64,000 nt of DNA. It comes from Magnolia sinica (lineage: Eukaryota > Streptophyta > Magnoliopsida > Magnoliales > Magnoliaceae). Below the pieces are notes generated by a model that had not been told where the DNA came from, made no database searches, and saw only the letters and a list, made by a program, of their open reading frames with translations. This document shows, in pieces, positions 1-11,095 of the stretch (positions are counted from its first letter, which is position 1; each line of letters opens with the position of its first letter). The position numbers were made by a program, and so were the translations under genes. The stretch is taken from NCBI RefSeq assembly GCF_029962835.1, contig NC_080588.1:47661001-47725000 (forward strand), in the 5' to 3' direction.

Positions 1-479
1 CGTTGTAATATGTCCCCAATGATGAGTTTGCTCGCTTATCCCTTTCTTAGAAGAGCTCTTCATAACGATAGACCTTTTTAGTTAAGTCATATTGTAAGTG
101 CTTATATATTTGGCACACATAAGGTTGTCAAATTTTATAAGACAAAGATACATAGTGACATCGATTTGATTGGAACTATACTACAACTTGTGAAAATCAG
201 CACAAGGTCGGCTTAGCATCTCAAGATTAACTCAAGATCGGTTTATCATCTTAAGACATCACTTGGTTTCAAGTTATTAAAGATTAGAAGATCTCTGTAT
301 TAGCCAACCAACATGTGATATAACCCCAGAAAGACCTTAGCTTAGGTGCTTTCGAAAATTGTTTAAATAAGTTAACTTTGGTATAATTTCACTTCAGGTT
401 TGGTTAGCCTAACTTCTTCGGCTAACCTAACTTCAAGTTCGGGCAAAATTTCATATTTGAATATTTGAAAAATCTATTG
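1..479 (+). mobile_element. Left part of a Copia-type LTR split by a Harbinger element
   Basis: This stretch has no coding content. Its right edge contains repeats of a gctaacctaactt-like motif plus ttcgggcaaaattt. The same motifs resume directly after the Harbinger element at about 20400, as cagcctaacttt and ttcgggtagcctaac. I therefore infer that 1-479 and 20394-21430 were one continuous unit, a Copia-type LTR. The LTR probably starts left of the window, and its target duplication cannot be tested here. Confidence 0.45.
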
Positions 480-894
480 GGCCGTGTTTAGGCGTGTGAG
501 TTACGGTGGATTAACACGTAATACGGTGGATGGGATTCGTCAATCCATGATGTGACTAGCGAGAGTGTGTTTGGAAGGCCACCGTCTCTCCACATAGTAA
601 GACAGATTGAATGCATTGATTGGAGTAAGTGGGATTTCAAAATCCCTACAGATACACCTCTCTCATTGCCTATCCCTTGAGCCGCACCCATTATCTTCCC
701 CAAAACACCATCCGGACTCTGGGCGATGGGAAATCAGCTTATCCTCTCTCACCTGACCCATACGGACCGAAGACCGACATCCGTCTTCTTCCATCCAATC
801 GGCTGTAATTGTAGTAAATGGGAGGAAATGGCGGGATTGTGTGGGTTATTTAACCCCCATTTAGAAGGTTTGGTCGTAGATGGAGGGAGAAACT

Positions 895-3141
895 TGTTCA
901 CTTCCCAAGTATAGGGTTGTGATGTAGTAGTAAACTCGGTAAGACCGAGGTCGAATCCCAAGGGACTGAAACCTGTACGTTATCTGAAACCAGGTAGAAT
1001 TAGAACTAGACTAAGATGATATCTAAATTGATTATAATTTGAGGAATAATGGTGAAATATTAATGTAAAACTTAAGAAATTTAGAGGTAGGAAACTAGGG
1101 ATTCAGAGGATCCACTTGTAGAGATCAGGGAGATCTTATGCCTATTTCAAGAACTCAACTGGACTTAGAGTCTCATCTTCATCCAGTTGAAGGGTGTAAC
1201 CATGAAAATCAACCGAACTTCCTTTGATATAGTTTTCAAGAGATGAAAGGTATATGAATTAGAATGGATTCCATCACCAAACCATGCCCAGGAGATAGAG
1301 TAAACAACAGAATTAAACTAATTAAAAACTAATCAACATGATATGAGGGTTAGGAAGGGTTTCATCATCCAACCATGCCCAGGAGACGATGGTGAACAAC
1401 AGGGCTTCCTGACATCATAATCAAAATAAGGAAAGGAACATGCTCAAAGCTATCGCAGACCCATTGTAATTTCAGTCACAACAGACCATTAAAAACTGAA
1501 AACATTCCCCATAATTAAACTAAATTCAAGATCAGTTCAATCTAAACAAAAGGCTCAAATAAAAAGTCTCCCCATTACGCTACAAGCTTCACCTCTTAGC
1601 CCTAGCTAAGAGGTTTAGCCAGACATGTTTATGATTAGGCTAAATCTCAAATAAATATAAACAACAATTAAGCAAAAGAGAAGAAAAAGAACTCTTTGAA
1701 GATCACCTGTACTCCACCCGTTCTCGGCTCCACCTTTTTTTTGTTCCCTCTCTCTCAAGTCTCCTTTTATAGATTGATGGGGTTGGGCAGTGCCAAAGGA
1801 GGTCGGTGGAGTTTCTGCACTCCATGCAGAAATTTTATGCAGCAGCACCCGCTTACGCAAGTCATTCTTGCGTTGAACCTTGGCGAGACCCATGATCGAA
1901 TCCTCATGAGAAATCCATGCCGTCCATTAGACTCACAAGAAAAAATCACTCAGAGATGGCTAGTTTTAGACTGCTGATGACGTGGCCCTCTTGTCAGTAC
2001 AGTTCACCGTCCATCTTCCGTTTGGATGAATAAAAACTAATCTCCACTGTCTTCTAAGATTTGGCCATCTAGGCTTGGATGAGAGGGACCTTGGGCTCTT
2101 AATGGACGGTCCAGATCCGACTGATGAAGTATGGTGGTGGCCCACAAGATTCGCCCATAGGCTCCGTTGCAAAACAGAGCCTGTGCGTTCAGCGCTGTGA
2201 TGGTCGGTGGACCCACGATTGATGTCGGTTGAAAAAATCCACACCGATCATTGAACTTTACTCGAAAAACCAATTGGAAATGGATAATGTTTTATTAGAA
2301 TCGGTGTGGCCCACGTCGTTTTCTATTCCGCCGTCCATTTTGCGATTGACGGTGCTCTTACATGCTTACATTTGCATGAGTCTGAAGAGAAAGCTTGGAG
2401 ATGGTCACGACTCCCCTCTGGAGCAGATGGACGGTTCAGATCATTCAAAGGAGCAAGGGGTGGGCCCCACTGCGTGAAACCGGCGGACCCACATCCACCA
2501 CTGTGAGAATTTTTTGGTTTGAGAAGAAGAGTCGGTCAGCGCTTGCTGACCAACTTTCGGATGTTTGGTGCACGCCCAGTGCACCTGCATACCTTGCACA
2601 TGCACTACATGTATGGGTCCCATAGAGATGTTTGTGAGAAATCTACTCCGTCCATCCATTCTGCCATATCATTTAAGGCGTTGAGTCAAAAATTGAGGCA
2701 TATCCAGATGTCATGTGGGCCCAAAATCGATGGTTTATGGGCTGATCTATCCATTGGGCCACTTCTACTAGGATCTAATGGTTGAAATTTGACATGTACG
2801 GTTAATTTATGGTCCTCAGGCCATGTATGGAGTTTCGAGCTGAACGAATAGTGGGAACCCCGTGATCTTGCATTCTGGATGATTTTTGGGCCACTTGAGC
2901 TTCAGTTTCCCGATTTTCTCAGATCTTGGTGTGTAATTCCGTCAATCCTGGTCCCCTGGAGTCCGTCCCTTACCTTTAGTGTCATCAGAGCATTAAATCC
3001 ATGCTTTAAGCTCCCTTTTCAATCTATGCTTGTAAATACACTCTACATCACAAACATGATTAAAGCGGGCCATTAAACGGGTTCATGTTCGTAAATCCAA
3101 GCAATAACTGGGGTCTAATATGCAATATTTGACCCTCAACA
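895..3141 (-). repeat. 3' LTR of the Athila element
   Basis: The LTR runs from TGTTCACT at 895 to the TCAACA ending at 3141. Read on the minus strand it therefore starts TGTTGAGGGTCAAATATTGC, next to a polypurine tract. The first 420 bp match the fragment at 10671-11090. Positions 1261-1320 and about 1355-1400 hold an internal near-duplication around ccatgcccaggaga. The small open frames inside (for example 1615-2659) show no recognisable protein and are not annotated. Confidence 0.75.
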
Positions 3142-3154
3142 CAACCCCCAACCA
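3142..3154 (-). other. Polypurine tract of the Athila element
   Basis: The plus strand reads caacccccaacca, so the minus strand reads tggttgggggttg immediately 5' of the LTR start TGTTG. This is the expected position for plus-strand priming in a minus-oriented LTR element. Confidence 0.6.
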
Positions 3155-3687
3155 ACATTTTTCTAGTCCCGAGCAAAATATACAAAAATTAAGTTGAGAA
3201 TCATAGGAGAATTTCTCAAGTGATTTTTGAAAAACTATCCAAATTTCAGAATTCAAAGGTTCATAAATGTTAGGCATAACTTTCTCCTAGATTCAAGCAC
3301 ACGGTAAATGTCATAATCAAGTTCAAAGTATTAATCCATCAATTAGAATGATTCTAAATATTTAGTTTCATGGGTGTATAGTATAATCTCGGCTTATCAA
3401 CATGAAACTCACTTCTCTATTTCAGGATATCATTGGTAGCCAACAAGAGAATTCATGATAACCAAAATTTGCCCCACAGATCATCCTTTCGTTCCTTCAG
3501 CTTTTAATTTTTTTCAGTAAAAGTAATGCCAAGAAGGGGAATCAAATCCTCACCTACAGGGAGCAAACCTATGGTGAAGACTGTACACCCAACCCTTTTC
3601 GCATATCATCTATGGGGAATCAAATCCGCACCTATGGGGAGCAAACTTATGGTGAAGATTATTCGCCCAACCCTTTGCAAAGGTATC

Positions 3688-3749
<62 letters not shown>

Positions 3750-4525
3750 TTACTTTTTTAGGTTAGCTTGTTAGTACACACCCATGTTGGTACACACTCC
3801 ATGTTTTCCAAGTTGTGTTCAAAGTTAACCCTTTAATATCAGACTGCAACCTTAATGTGAAAGCAAGATGTGACATGTGAAATCTAACAGATACTGAATC
3901 CAAGAGTCATAAATTACCAACATCACATATCTTGAAATTCTCAGTGCGAGATTATCATCAAAATCACTTCAAATTCACAAGAAATTTAAAAAAAATTTAC
4001 AAATTTTCACAATTCTTGCTCAAGATCAAGAAAATACTGATTATGTAACCTAGTCTCCCACTCCCAACCTAAAATCTACATTGGCCCCAATGTAAAAGAA
4101 TAAGCATGCAATGCACATGGGACAACGAAAGTAAATGAGAAGTGATGGGAAGATAATACCTGAACGAAAGAATCAAGAGGCTTTCCATAGATATCTACGT
4201 AAGAGCGGGTCAGCACAAGAGAGAAACCAACAAAAATAAAAATAAAATCCTACCTATACCACTTTCGCAGGCGCTCTCGATTGCATTTAGCATATGCAAC
4301 AAGCCTTTAAACCCCTAGGTTGCCCCTAGTGGACGAGTTGTAGTCTTGTGAGGGTTTTCAACAATGTTACGCACAAACATTGAATTAAGAAAATAAAATG
4401 GAATAAAAAGCTAGGTTGCCTGCCAGGAGTGCTAAGTTTACCATCTATCCTAAAGCAGTATAAAATAAACTACCCTAGTCCTATGAAAGCAGGAAACCTA
4501 CCTATACCTCCGTCAGACTAGGAGA
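3155..4525 (-). other. Athila non-coding 3' region between integrase and LTR
   Basis: No open frame with a recognisable domain lies here, and no envelope-like ORF is visible. The stretch includes a 78-bp-period tandem duplication (3536-3599 and 3614-3677, both starting ggggaatcaaatcc) followed at 3693-3746 by a TA microsatellite. Confidence 0.6.
3693..3746. repeat. (TA)n microsatellite
   Basis: Uninterrupted TA dinucleotides for about 27 units inside the Athila 3' region. Confidence 0.95.
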
Positions 4526-5541
4526 TCAATCCTGGTAAACAGGATCAGTTAGAGGTATGGACATGTCCTCTGAATCAACTTTCTTGACAAATGGCTTTAA
4601 GCGATGCCCATTTACTTTAAACTCCTTGTCATTGTCCGAATCTCTTATCTCAATGGCCCCATGAGGATACGCAGTGACCACAATGTAAGGGCCAGTCCAA
4701 CGAGATCGAAGCTTACCTGGAAAGAAATGTAATCGAGAATTATACAAAAGGACTTTTTGACCAGGTGTGAATGATTTCCGTAGAATACGTTGGTCATGAA
4801 ACGCCTTCATTCTGTCCTCATAAATTCTCGAGTTCTCGTATGCGTCGTTCCGGATTTCTTCAAATTCATTCAACTGAAGTTTGCATAGAGAGCCAGTGTT
4901 GTCCAGATTGAAATTCAATTTTTGATTGCCCAGTAGGCTCTATGTTCCAACTCCACAAGCAAGTGGCAAGCCTTCCCATAGACAAGTCTAAAGGGAGACA
5001 TTCCAATAGGGGTTTTAAACGCAGTACGGTATGCCCATAAGGCATCGATCAATCGAGTTGACCAATCCTTACGATCATGGTTAACCGTTTTCTCTAGGAT
5101 ATGTTTGATCTCCCTATTGGAAATCTCAGCTTGTCCGGTTGTCTGTGGATGGTATGGGGTGCTCATCTTGTGAGAGATACCGTATTTCTTCATTAAGCTT
5201 TCAAATGGCCTATTACAAAAGTGTGAGCCCCCATCACTAATGATAGCTCGAGGCGTTCCGAATCGGGAAAGGATGTTCTCTTTTAGAAATTTAATAACCG
5301 TGCGATGGTCATTATTCCGACATGGAATCGCTTCAACCCATTTAGTGACATAGTCTACAGCAAGCAAAATATATAGATTTTCAAAAGATTGGGGGAATGG
5401 TCCCATGAAACGAATGCCCCAACAATCAAATGCCTCGATGATAAAAATGGGATTCAAGGGTATCATATTTCGACGGGACAACGCTCTCAATTTCTGACAA
5501 CGCTCACAGGCTTTGCAAAACTCATGAGTGTCCCTGAACAT
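4526..5541 (-). pseudogene. Athila integrase (core and C-terminal domain)
   Basis: Two adjoining minus-strand frames carry the integrase. The frame at 4915-5541 has a Cys pair (CKACERC) from the zinc-binding end, then the DDE core. The second Asp is in [10 protein letters not shown] and the Glu in [10 protein letters not shown]. The first Asp position of the usual GIDFMGPF box is Arg (GIRFMGPF), so the active site is incomplete. The frame at 4526-4918 holds the C-terminal part with [11 protein letters not shown], the GPY/F motif. This enzyme would insert the element cDNA into the host genome. The two frames overlap by four bases, which suggests a frameshift. Confidence 0.85.
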
Positions 5542-5671
5542 AGTGGGCCAGTAAAAGCCACACTACAAAATCTTGGCTGTGGTCTTTTTAGCAGAAAAGT
5601 GACCACCACAGGCCTGTGAATGACAGAAAGAGATGACACTCTGATGCTCAACGTCTGGCACACACATCTCC

Positions 5672-5924
5672 TTAAGATTTGGTCTGGCTAATATTTAAAT
5701 AAATATGGATCGTCCCAAAAAAAGTTGGGTACCTTGGTAAAAAATTTCTTCTTATCTTGCGCAGTCCAATGTGTCGGTATGGAACCTGTGGCAAGATAAC
5801 TAGCAATATCAGCGAACCAAGTTGAATGGGAGACTCTGAACAGTTGTTCATCAGGGAACATATCATTAATATGAGTTGCCTCAAGGGAATCAAAGGTATT
5901 GAGGCGAGAAAGGTGATCGGCCAC
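5672..5924 (-). pseudogene. Athila connection region between RNase H and integrase
   Basis: The minus-strand frame contains MADHLSRL, FPDEQLF and QDKKKFFTKVPNFFWDDPYL. These are characteristic of the Athila-clade link between RNase H and the integrase zinc finger. It is separated by stops from the RNase H frame upstream and the integrase frame downstream. The segment corresponding to the H2C2 zinc finger (about 5545-5670) is not open in one frame. Confidence 0.75.
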
Positions 5925-5992
5925 TACGTTTTCTACTCACTTTTTATCTTTAATTTTCAAATCAAATTCTTGGAGTAGAAGGATCCATCTTA

Positions 5993-6307
5993 TCAGGCGG
6001 GCTTAGAATCATTTTTAGAAAGAAGATACTTGAGTGCCGCATGATCTGTGTAAATAATGATCTTGGATCCAATCAGGTAGGACCTAAATTTGTCCAAGGC
6101 GAACACTACGGCTAAGAGTTCATTTTCCGTAGTCAAATAGTTCACTTGGGCATGATTTACAGTCCTACTCGCATAATGAATGACGTAAGGCCTCTTACCT
6201 TTTCTTTGACCTAGAACTGCTCTAAGAGCATAATCAGAAGCATTGCACATAAGCTCAAAAGGAAGGCTCCAGTCGGGTGGTTGTATGATGGGTGCACTAG
6301 TCAACAT
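5993..6307 (-). pseudogene. Athila RNase H domain
   Basis: The frame begins after a gap of about 110 bp from the RT frame. It shows [34 protein letters not shown] and [11 protein letters not shown], the RNase H of Ty3/gypsy elements. The first catalytic Asp of the usual CDASDYA box is Asn here, while the Glu and the later Asp are kept. It ends at a stop after SKNDSKPA. The domain would remove the RNA template during reverse transcription. Confidence 0.8.
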
Positions 6308-6419
6308 GCCCTTAAGCTTAATGAAGGCTTCCTGACATGTCTCAGTCCACTCGTATGGTGCATCCTTTTGAAGTAAATTACATAAAAGGATGAGAGAGGA
6401 GACTAAAGTCCTTTATGAA

Positions 6420-7169
6420 TCACCTATAAAATCCTGCGTATCCTAAGAAGGATTGCATGTCTCTAATATTCTTGGGTAGAGGTAGGTTAGAGATAAGATC
6501 GATTTTTGCCTTATCCACCTCGATTCCTTTGGTTGAGATAATATGTCCAAGGACAATTCCCTTATGAACCATGAAATGACACTTCTCCCAATTAAGTACT
6601 AAGTTCTTTTCTTCACATCTTTTCAGCACACATTTAAGACTCTCTAAGCACTCGCTAAAAGATGAACTGAAAATAGAGAAATTGTCCATGAAGACGTCTA
6701 GATATTTCCCCACTATGTCAAAAAAGATACTCATCATACATCGCTGAAAGGTGGCAGGGGCATTACATAATCCGAATGGCATCCTTCTTTAAGCAAAGGT
6801 GTCGTAGGGACATGTAAATGTGGTCTTTTCCTGATCTTCAGGAGCGATTTCAATCTGATTGTAGCCCAAATACCCGTCAAGGAAACAGTAATAGGAATGA
6901 CCAGCTAGCCTTTCCAAGATTTGATCAATGAAGGGCAAAGGAAAGTGGTCCTTCCTCATGACGGTATTCAGCTTCTTGTAGTCAATGCACATTCTCCAAC
7001 CAGTAGTAACTCTTGTTGGTACGAGTTCATTATTGGCATTGGCTACGATGGTGATCCTGGACTTCTTAGGAACCACCTGAGTTGGACTCACCCATTGACT
7101 ATCGGATATGGGGTATATGATACCCACATACAATAGTTTAAGAACCTCAGCCTTAACCACTTCCCTCAT
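6420..7169 (-). pseudogene. Athila reverse transcriptase
   Basis: The frame at 6789-7169 carries WRMCIDYKKLN, PLPFIDQILERLAG and FLDGYLGYNQIEIAPEDQ. After a single TAA codon (6786-6788, standing for the Tyr of FAYRRMPFG) the frame at 6420-6782 continues with MPFGLCNAPATFQRCM and the polymerase box. That box reads FMDN instead of FMDD, so a metal-binding Asp is lost. The final part, LPKNIRDMQSFLGYAGFYR, is typical. The enzyme copies element RNA to DNA; this copy cannot be active. Confidence 0.9.
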
Positions 7170-7328
7170 GTTTGGATTTAGTTTACGTTGTGATTACCGA
7201 GCGGTCTTCGCATTATCCTCAAGATATATGCGGTGAGTACAAATCGAGGGGTCGATTCCCTTAAAGTCTGCTATCGTCCATCCAAGGGCTCCCTTATGCT
7301 CAATGAGAGTAGATATGAGTATACTCTC

Positions 7329-8324
7329 CTATTCTTTCTCCAGGTGGGCAGAGATCACCACCGAGTATGTCTCATCTTTACCTAAATAAACATATTGCAA
7401 ATCAGAGGGTAAAGGTTTTAGGTCAAGCTTCGATGGCTTGAGGTTAGACGGTAGAGGCACTACATCAATTTGGGGCAACTCTTCAAATTGTGGCCTCCAC
7501 CGGTTAACTTCAAGTACCGGCGCAGTATCAAGCAAGGCACACGTCTCCCTAATCATGTCATCATCAAAATTATGGGAGTGGGTTAGGCACATCTCTAGAG
7601 GGTCAGAGGATAAGGTCAGAGGTGTCATATCTTCCATTAAAGAGTCAATCATGTTAATGTCATGAAAATCGTCATCATCCTCTAAGTTTCTGCCGTTATT
7701 GAAAAAGATGTTTGACTCTAATGTCATATTCCCAAAAGACATAGTCATGACACCATTCCTGCAATTGATAATTGCGTTTAAAGTGGCAAGGGATGGGCGA
7801 CCAAGAATGACGGGAATCTGAGTGCTCATGTTATTGATGGGCTCGGTGTTCGGGATGATAAAATCTACAGGGTAGTAAAATCTATCAACTTAGACCAACA
7901 CATCCTCAATTATCCCTCTTGGTACACGAATAGAGTGATCAGCAAGTTGTAGTGCGGTTAGGGTGGGTTTTAATTCACCCAAACCTAACTGTTTGTATAC
8001 CGAGTAGGGAATCAAATTGACTCTCGCTCCTAAGTCAAGAAGTGCATGATCAATTTGATGGTCCCCGATTACACATGATATGGTTGGGCTACCGGGATCT
8101 TTGAATTTCTGTGGCACGTCTTGCTTTAGGATGACACTCACTTTCTCGGTCAAGAAGATCTTCTTTTGAATACTCTGCCGTCGTTTGGTCGTGCATAAGT
8201 CTTTCAAGAATTTGGCATATGAAGGTATTTGTTTTACGACATCAAGTAGAGAAATGTTGACTTTCACTTGTTTCAACACTTCTAGAATATCCTGAGAGTT
8301 AGAGAGGGGTTTTGGTGTGACCAA
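7329..8324 (-). pseudogene. Athila aspartic protease region
   Basis: The frame at 7890-8324 contains the protease box DLGARVNLIPYSVYKQLGLG, followed by LQLADHSIRVPRGIIEDVLV. In this clade the box is usually DLGASVNL, so Arg replaces Ser. The frame at 7329-7829 continues with VILGRPSLATLNAIINCRNG, the Athila segment that follows the protease. A short break near 7830-7890 separates them. The protease would process the Gag-Pol polyprotein. Confidence 0.85.
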
Positions 8325-8420
8325 CCGTTGGGGAAATGGAGCAACTAGCTTTTCTAGAAGTTCCGGTTCTAATTTTTGTGGGGCCTCACTAGATCCATCA
8401 TTGTTGTCCTATTCTGGTTC

Positions 8421-9775
8421 TTAAGGCTTTTCGAGCCTAACCGAGAGGGTTTTATCAATGATCTTCCCACTCCTAAGATTGGTGATAGATTTAACGTGCT
8501 CCATTTGATTTGAAGAGTTGGGATTACTTATCTCGTATTGTGGTTTAGGATTGGGGAGCGGTTGTGCAGGAAACATCCCCTTTTCTATAACCGTCATACA
8601 TGAATCCATCTTTTGCATAAAATCTCGCATTGCCTGGGTCAGCTCTTGCATGGAATTTTGAACCGGTTCTTCTTGAGGTTTCCCGTGATTTGGATTTTGA
8701 TTGAAGAAACTTTGAGGGGTAGCAGTTTGTCCATTTCTCCAACTAAAGTTTGGATGATTTTCTAACCAGGATTGTACGTATTAGAAGTCGGTCCATTGAA
8801 AGGTCTTTGATAAGTATTTACGGCATTGGATTGTTTATTCAACACTTCTCGAAAGGTGGGTATCGTAGGACAATTTTCAGTTGTATGAATGTTGCAATCA
8901 CATATGCCGCAAACACTTTCATTAACCTTTTCCTTCCTTCCTTCCATGGCCTCAACTTTTCTTATTAGCGTAGTCACTTTATACTTGAGATCATCATCTT
9001 CTTTCAAGAGATACAATCTGCATTTCTCCTTAGATTGAGTCAGCCTAGACGTGGTGTTCGATTTTGGGTAATAGTCCTATGATTGTGTTTTTTCAGCAAG
9101 ACTATTGAGGTAATCCCATACCTCGTCAACATTGTTATTAATGAATTCTCCATTACACATTGCCTCGACCATTTGGTGCATGGAAGATATCAGTCCATCA
9201 TAGAAAAAAATTGTAATGCGCCACGTTTCAAAGGCGTGTTGTGGGCATGAACTGATCAAATCCTTGAATCTTTCCCAACATTGGTAAAATGTTTCATCCT
9301 CCTTTTGGGTGAAGTTCATGATTGCTTTTCTAAGGGTAATCATTTTATGATGTGAAAAAAATTTCTTTATAAATTCTCTCTGCATATCATTCCATGTGCC
9401 AATGGATCTAGGACGTAGTGAATGTAACCACGTCTTAGCCTTCTCCTTCAAGGAAAAAGGAAAGAGTCTCAGCCTGACTGTGTCCTCAGACACATTTTAA
9501 AAATATAAAGTGGATATGATCTCATCAAACTCTTTCAAATGTAGATATGGTTCTTCAGATTCAAGCCCATGGAACTTAGGAAGGAGTTGGATAACCTCTG
9601 GCTTGATGTCCATATGTCCGGTATTTTCAGGAAAAATCATGCATGAGGGCGTACTCACCCCCGCTGGTTATAAATAATTTCATAAAGTACGAGGCGAGGG
9701 TGCTTGATGCACCTCATTCTCATCCCGAATGTCCTCCACCCTAGGTTGGGGTAGAAGAGGTTGGTTTTCAGCCAT
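8421..9775 (-). pseudogene. Athila gag (nucleocapsid precursor)
   Basis: The start is likely the ATG at 9775 (MAENQPLLPQP), a usual Athila start lying inside a longer open frame. The retrotransposon-gag domain is in the frame 9077-9493 (RLRLFPFSLKEKAKTWLHSL, then ERFKDLISSCPQH). The frame 8762-9016 carries a CX2CX4HX4C zinc knuckle (CGICDCNIHTTENC). The frame 8421-8651 is a Gln/Pro-rich linker towards the protease. Stops and shifts separate the parts. Gag would package element RNA into virus-like particles. Confidence 0.85.
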
Positions 9776-9899
9776 CACTTCAATTAACTCAGAGGATTTT
9801 GAGTAGTGTTTAGTCTTGCGATGGATAGTTAACCCCTCAACCAATCCTCCTTCAGTCAAGAGACGTCGAGTGTTGTCACGGGCCCACTTGGGCATGAAA

Positions 9900-10643
9900 T
9901 ACTCGCAGCCCTCAATCTAATTTGAAACCTAATCCTAAGAAAGGAAAAGAAAATCTATAAAGAAAAAGAAGGTTGGAAAGAAATTACCAAATTGGAGTCC
10001 CTAAGTTAAAAACCTGGAAAACAAAACAAAATAAGTTAGATTCTAAAAAGAGAAGAACTAAAATTAGAAAATTCTTAAAAAGAAAGATGGAAGTAAACTA
10101 GTTTCTAAAAGAAGAAATTCCTAAAAGAAAGTGAAAATTTCTAAAATAAATTAGGAAAAAAAGTTAGATTCTAAAAGAATTAGAATTAGAAACTTGCTAT
10201 AAAAAAAAAAGGAAAACAAATCCTAATCTAGAAATAGCAAGGAAGAAACTAAGAAAGAAATTACCAATTTAGAAACTTATCTCAGAATCCTACAAAACGG
10301 GAAAGTTGGGTTAGTTTCTAAAAAGGGAAAAACTTTCTAAAATAAATGAAAGCCTAGAAATAAAAATTTTCTAAAATAAAATAAAATAGAAAGTTAGTTT
10401 CTAAAAAAAAAGAAACCTAGAATAAGAAAGTTTCTAAAACTAAAATCCTAATTCTAAAAATAGAAAAAGTAGAGAAGTTAAAAGGGGTGTACTAAATTAG
10501 AAGTTTATGTCGATATCCTACAAAACAAGGAAAACAGATTAGTTCTAAAAATCAAATAGAAATAAAAATCTGAAACTAAAGTTTGTAAAATCCTAATCTT
10601 AAACTAATTTTAAACCTAATTAATTTCAGAAAATCGCAACTGT
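9900..10643 (-). other. Athila untranslated leader, A-rich repeats
   Basis: About 740 bp between primer site and gag have no open frame. The plus strand is highly A-rich, with recurring ctaaaa, agaaa and tttctaaaa words, such as tagtttctaaaa repeated at intervals. This fits the long untranslated leader of the clade, with internal amplification of short motifs. Confidence 0.6.
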
Positions 10644-10664
10644 CAATCCCCGGCAAGGGCGCCA
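10644..10664 (-). other. Primer binding site, tRNA-Asp type
   Basis: The minus strand reads TGGCGCCCTTGCCGGGGATT from 10664 downwards. It differs by one base from the complement of the plant tRNA-Asp 3' end (TGGCGCCGTTGCCGGGGAT). It lies six bases inside the LTR boundary at 10671, as expected. Confidence 0.8.
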
Positions 10665-10670
10665 AAAACT

Positions 10671-11090
10671 TGTTCACTCCCCAAGTATAGGGTTGTGATG
10701 TAGTAATAAACTCGGTAATACTGAGGTCGAATCCCAATGGACTGAAACATGTACGTTATCTGAAACTAGGTAGAATTAGAACTAGACTAAGATGAAATCT
10801 AAATTGATTATAATTTGAGGAATAATGGTGAAATATTAATGTAAAACTTAAGAAATTTAGAGGTAGGAAACTAGGGATTCAGAGGATCCACTTGTAGAGA
10901 TCAGGGAGATCTTATGCCTGTTTCAAGAACTCAACTGGACTTAAAGTCTCATCTTCATCCAGTTGAAGAGTGTAACCATGAAAATCAACTAAACTTCCTT
11001 TGATATAGTTTTCAAGAGATGAAATGTATATGAATTAGAATGGATTCCATCACCAAACCATGCCCAGGAGACAAAGTAAACAACAGAATT
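10671..11090 (-). repeat. Truncated 5' LTR of the Athila element
   Basis: This matches 895-1315 of the left LTR with few differences and then stops after caacagaatt. Sequence after 11096 has no counterpart in the other LTR, so about 1.8 kb containing the promoter half of the LTR is absent. The pentamer aaact at 11091-11095 equals the pentamer left of 895. Confidence 0.75.
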
Positions 11091-11095
11091 AAACT

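Larger units (their letters stand above)
895..11090 (-). mobile_element. Athila-clade Ty3/gypsy LTR retrotransposon, degenerate
   Basis: Two direct repeats begin TGTTCACTYCCCAAGTATAG at 895 and 10671. Between them lies a minus-strand polyprotein region in the order gag, protease, reverse transcriptase, RNase H, integrase. A tRNA-Asp-type primer site touches the 10671 repeat and a polypurine tract touches the other. The motifs, such as LDGYxGYNQI in the RT and the DLGA protease box, fit the Athila clade. The 5' LTR (right side) keeps only about 420 of some 2250 bp. The pentamer aaact lies immediately left of 895 and also at 11091-11095. Several frame breaks and lost catalytic residues show it is dead. 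Confidence 0.85.

Noticed and set aside
1615..2785. Several 60-90 codon frames on both strands
   Set aside because: They lie inside the Athila LTR, overlap each other and show no protein pattern.
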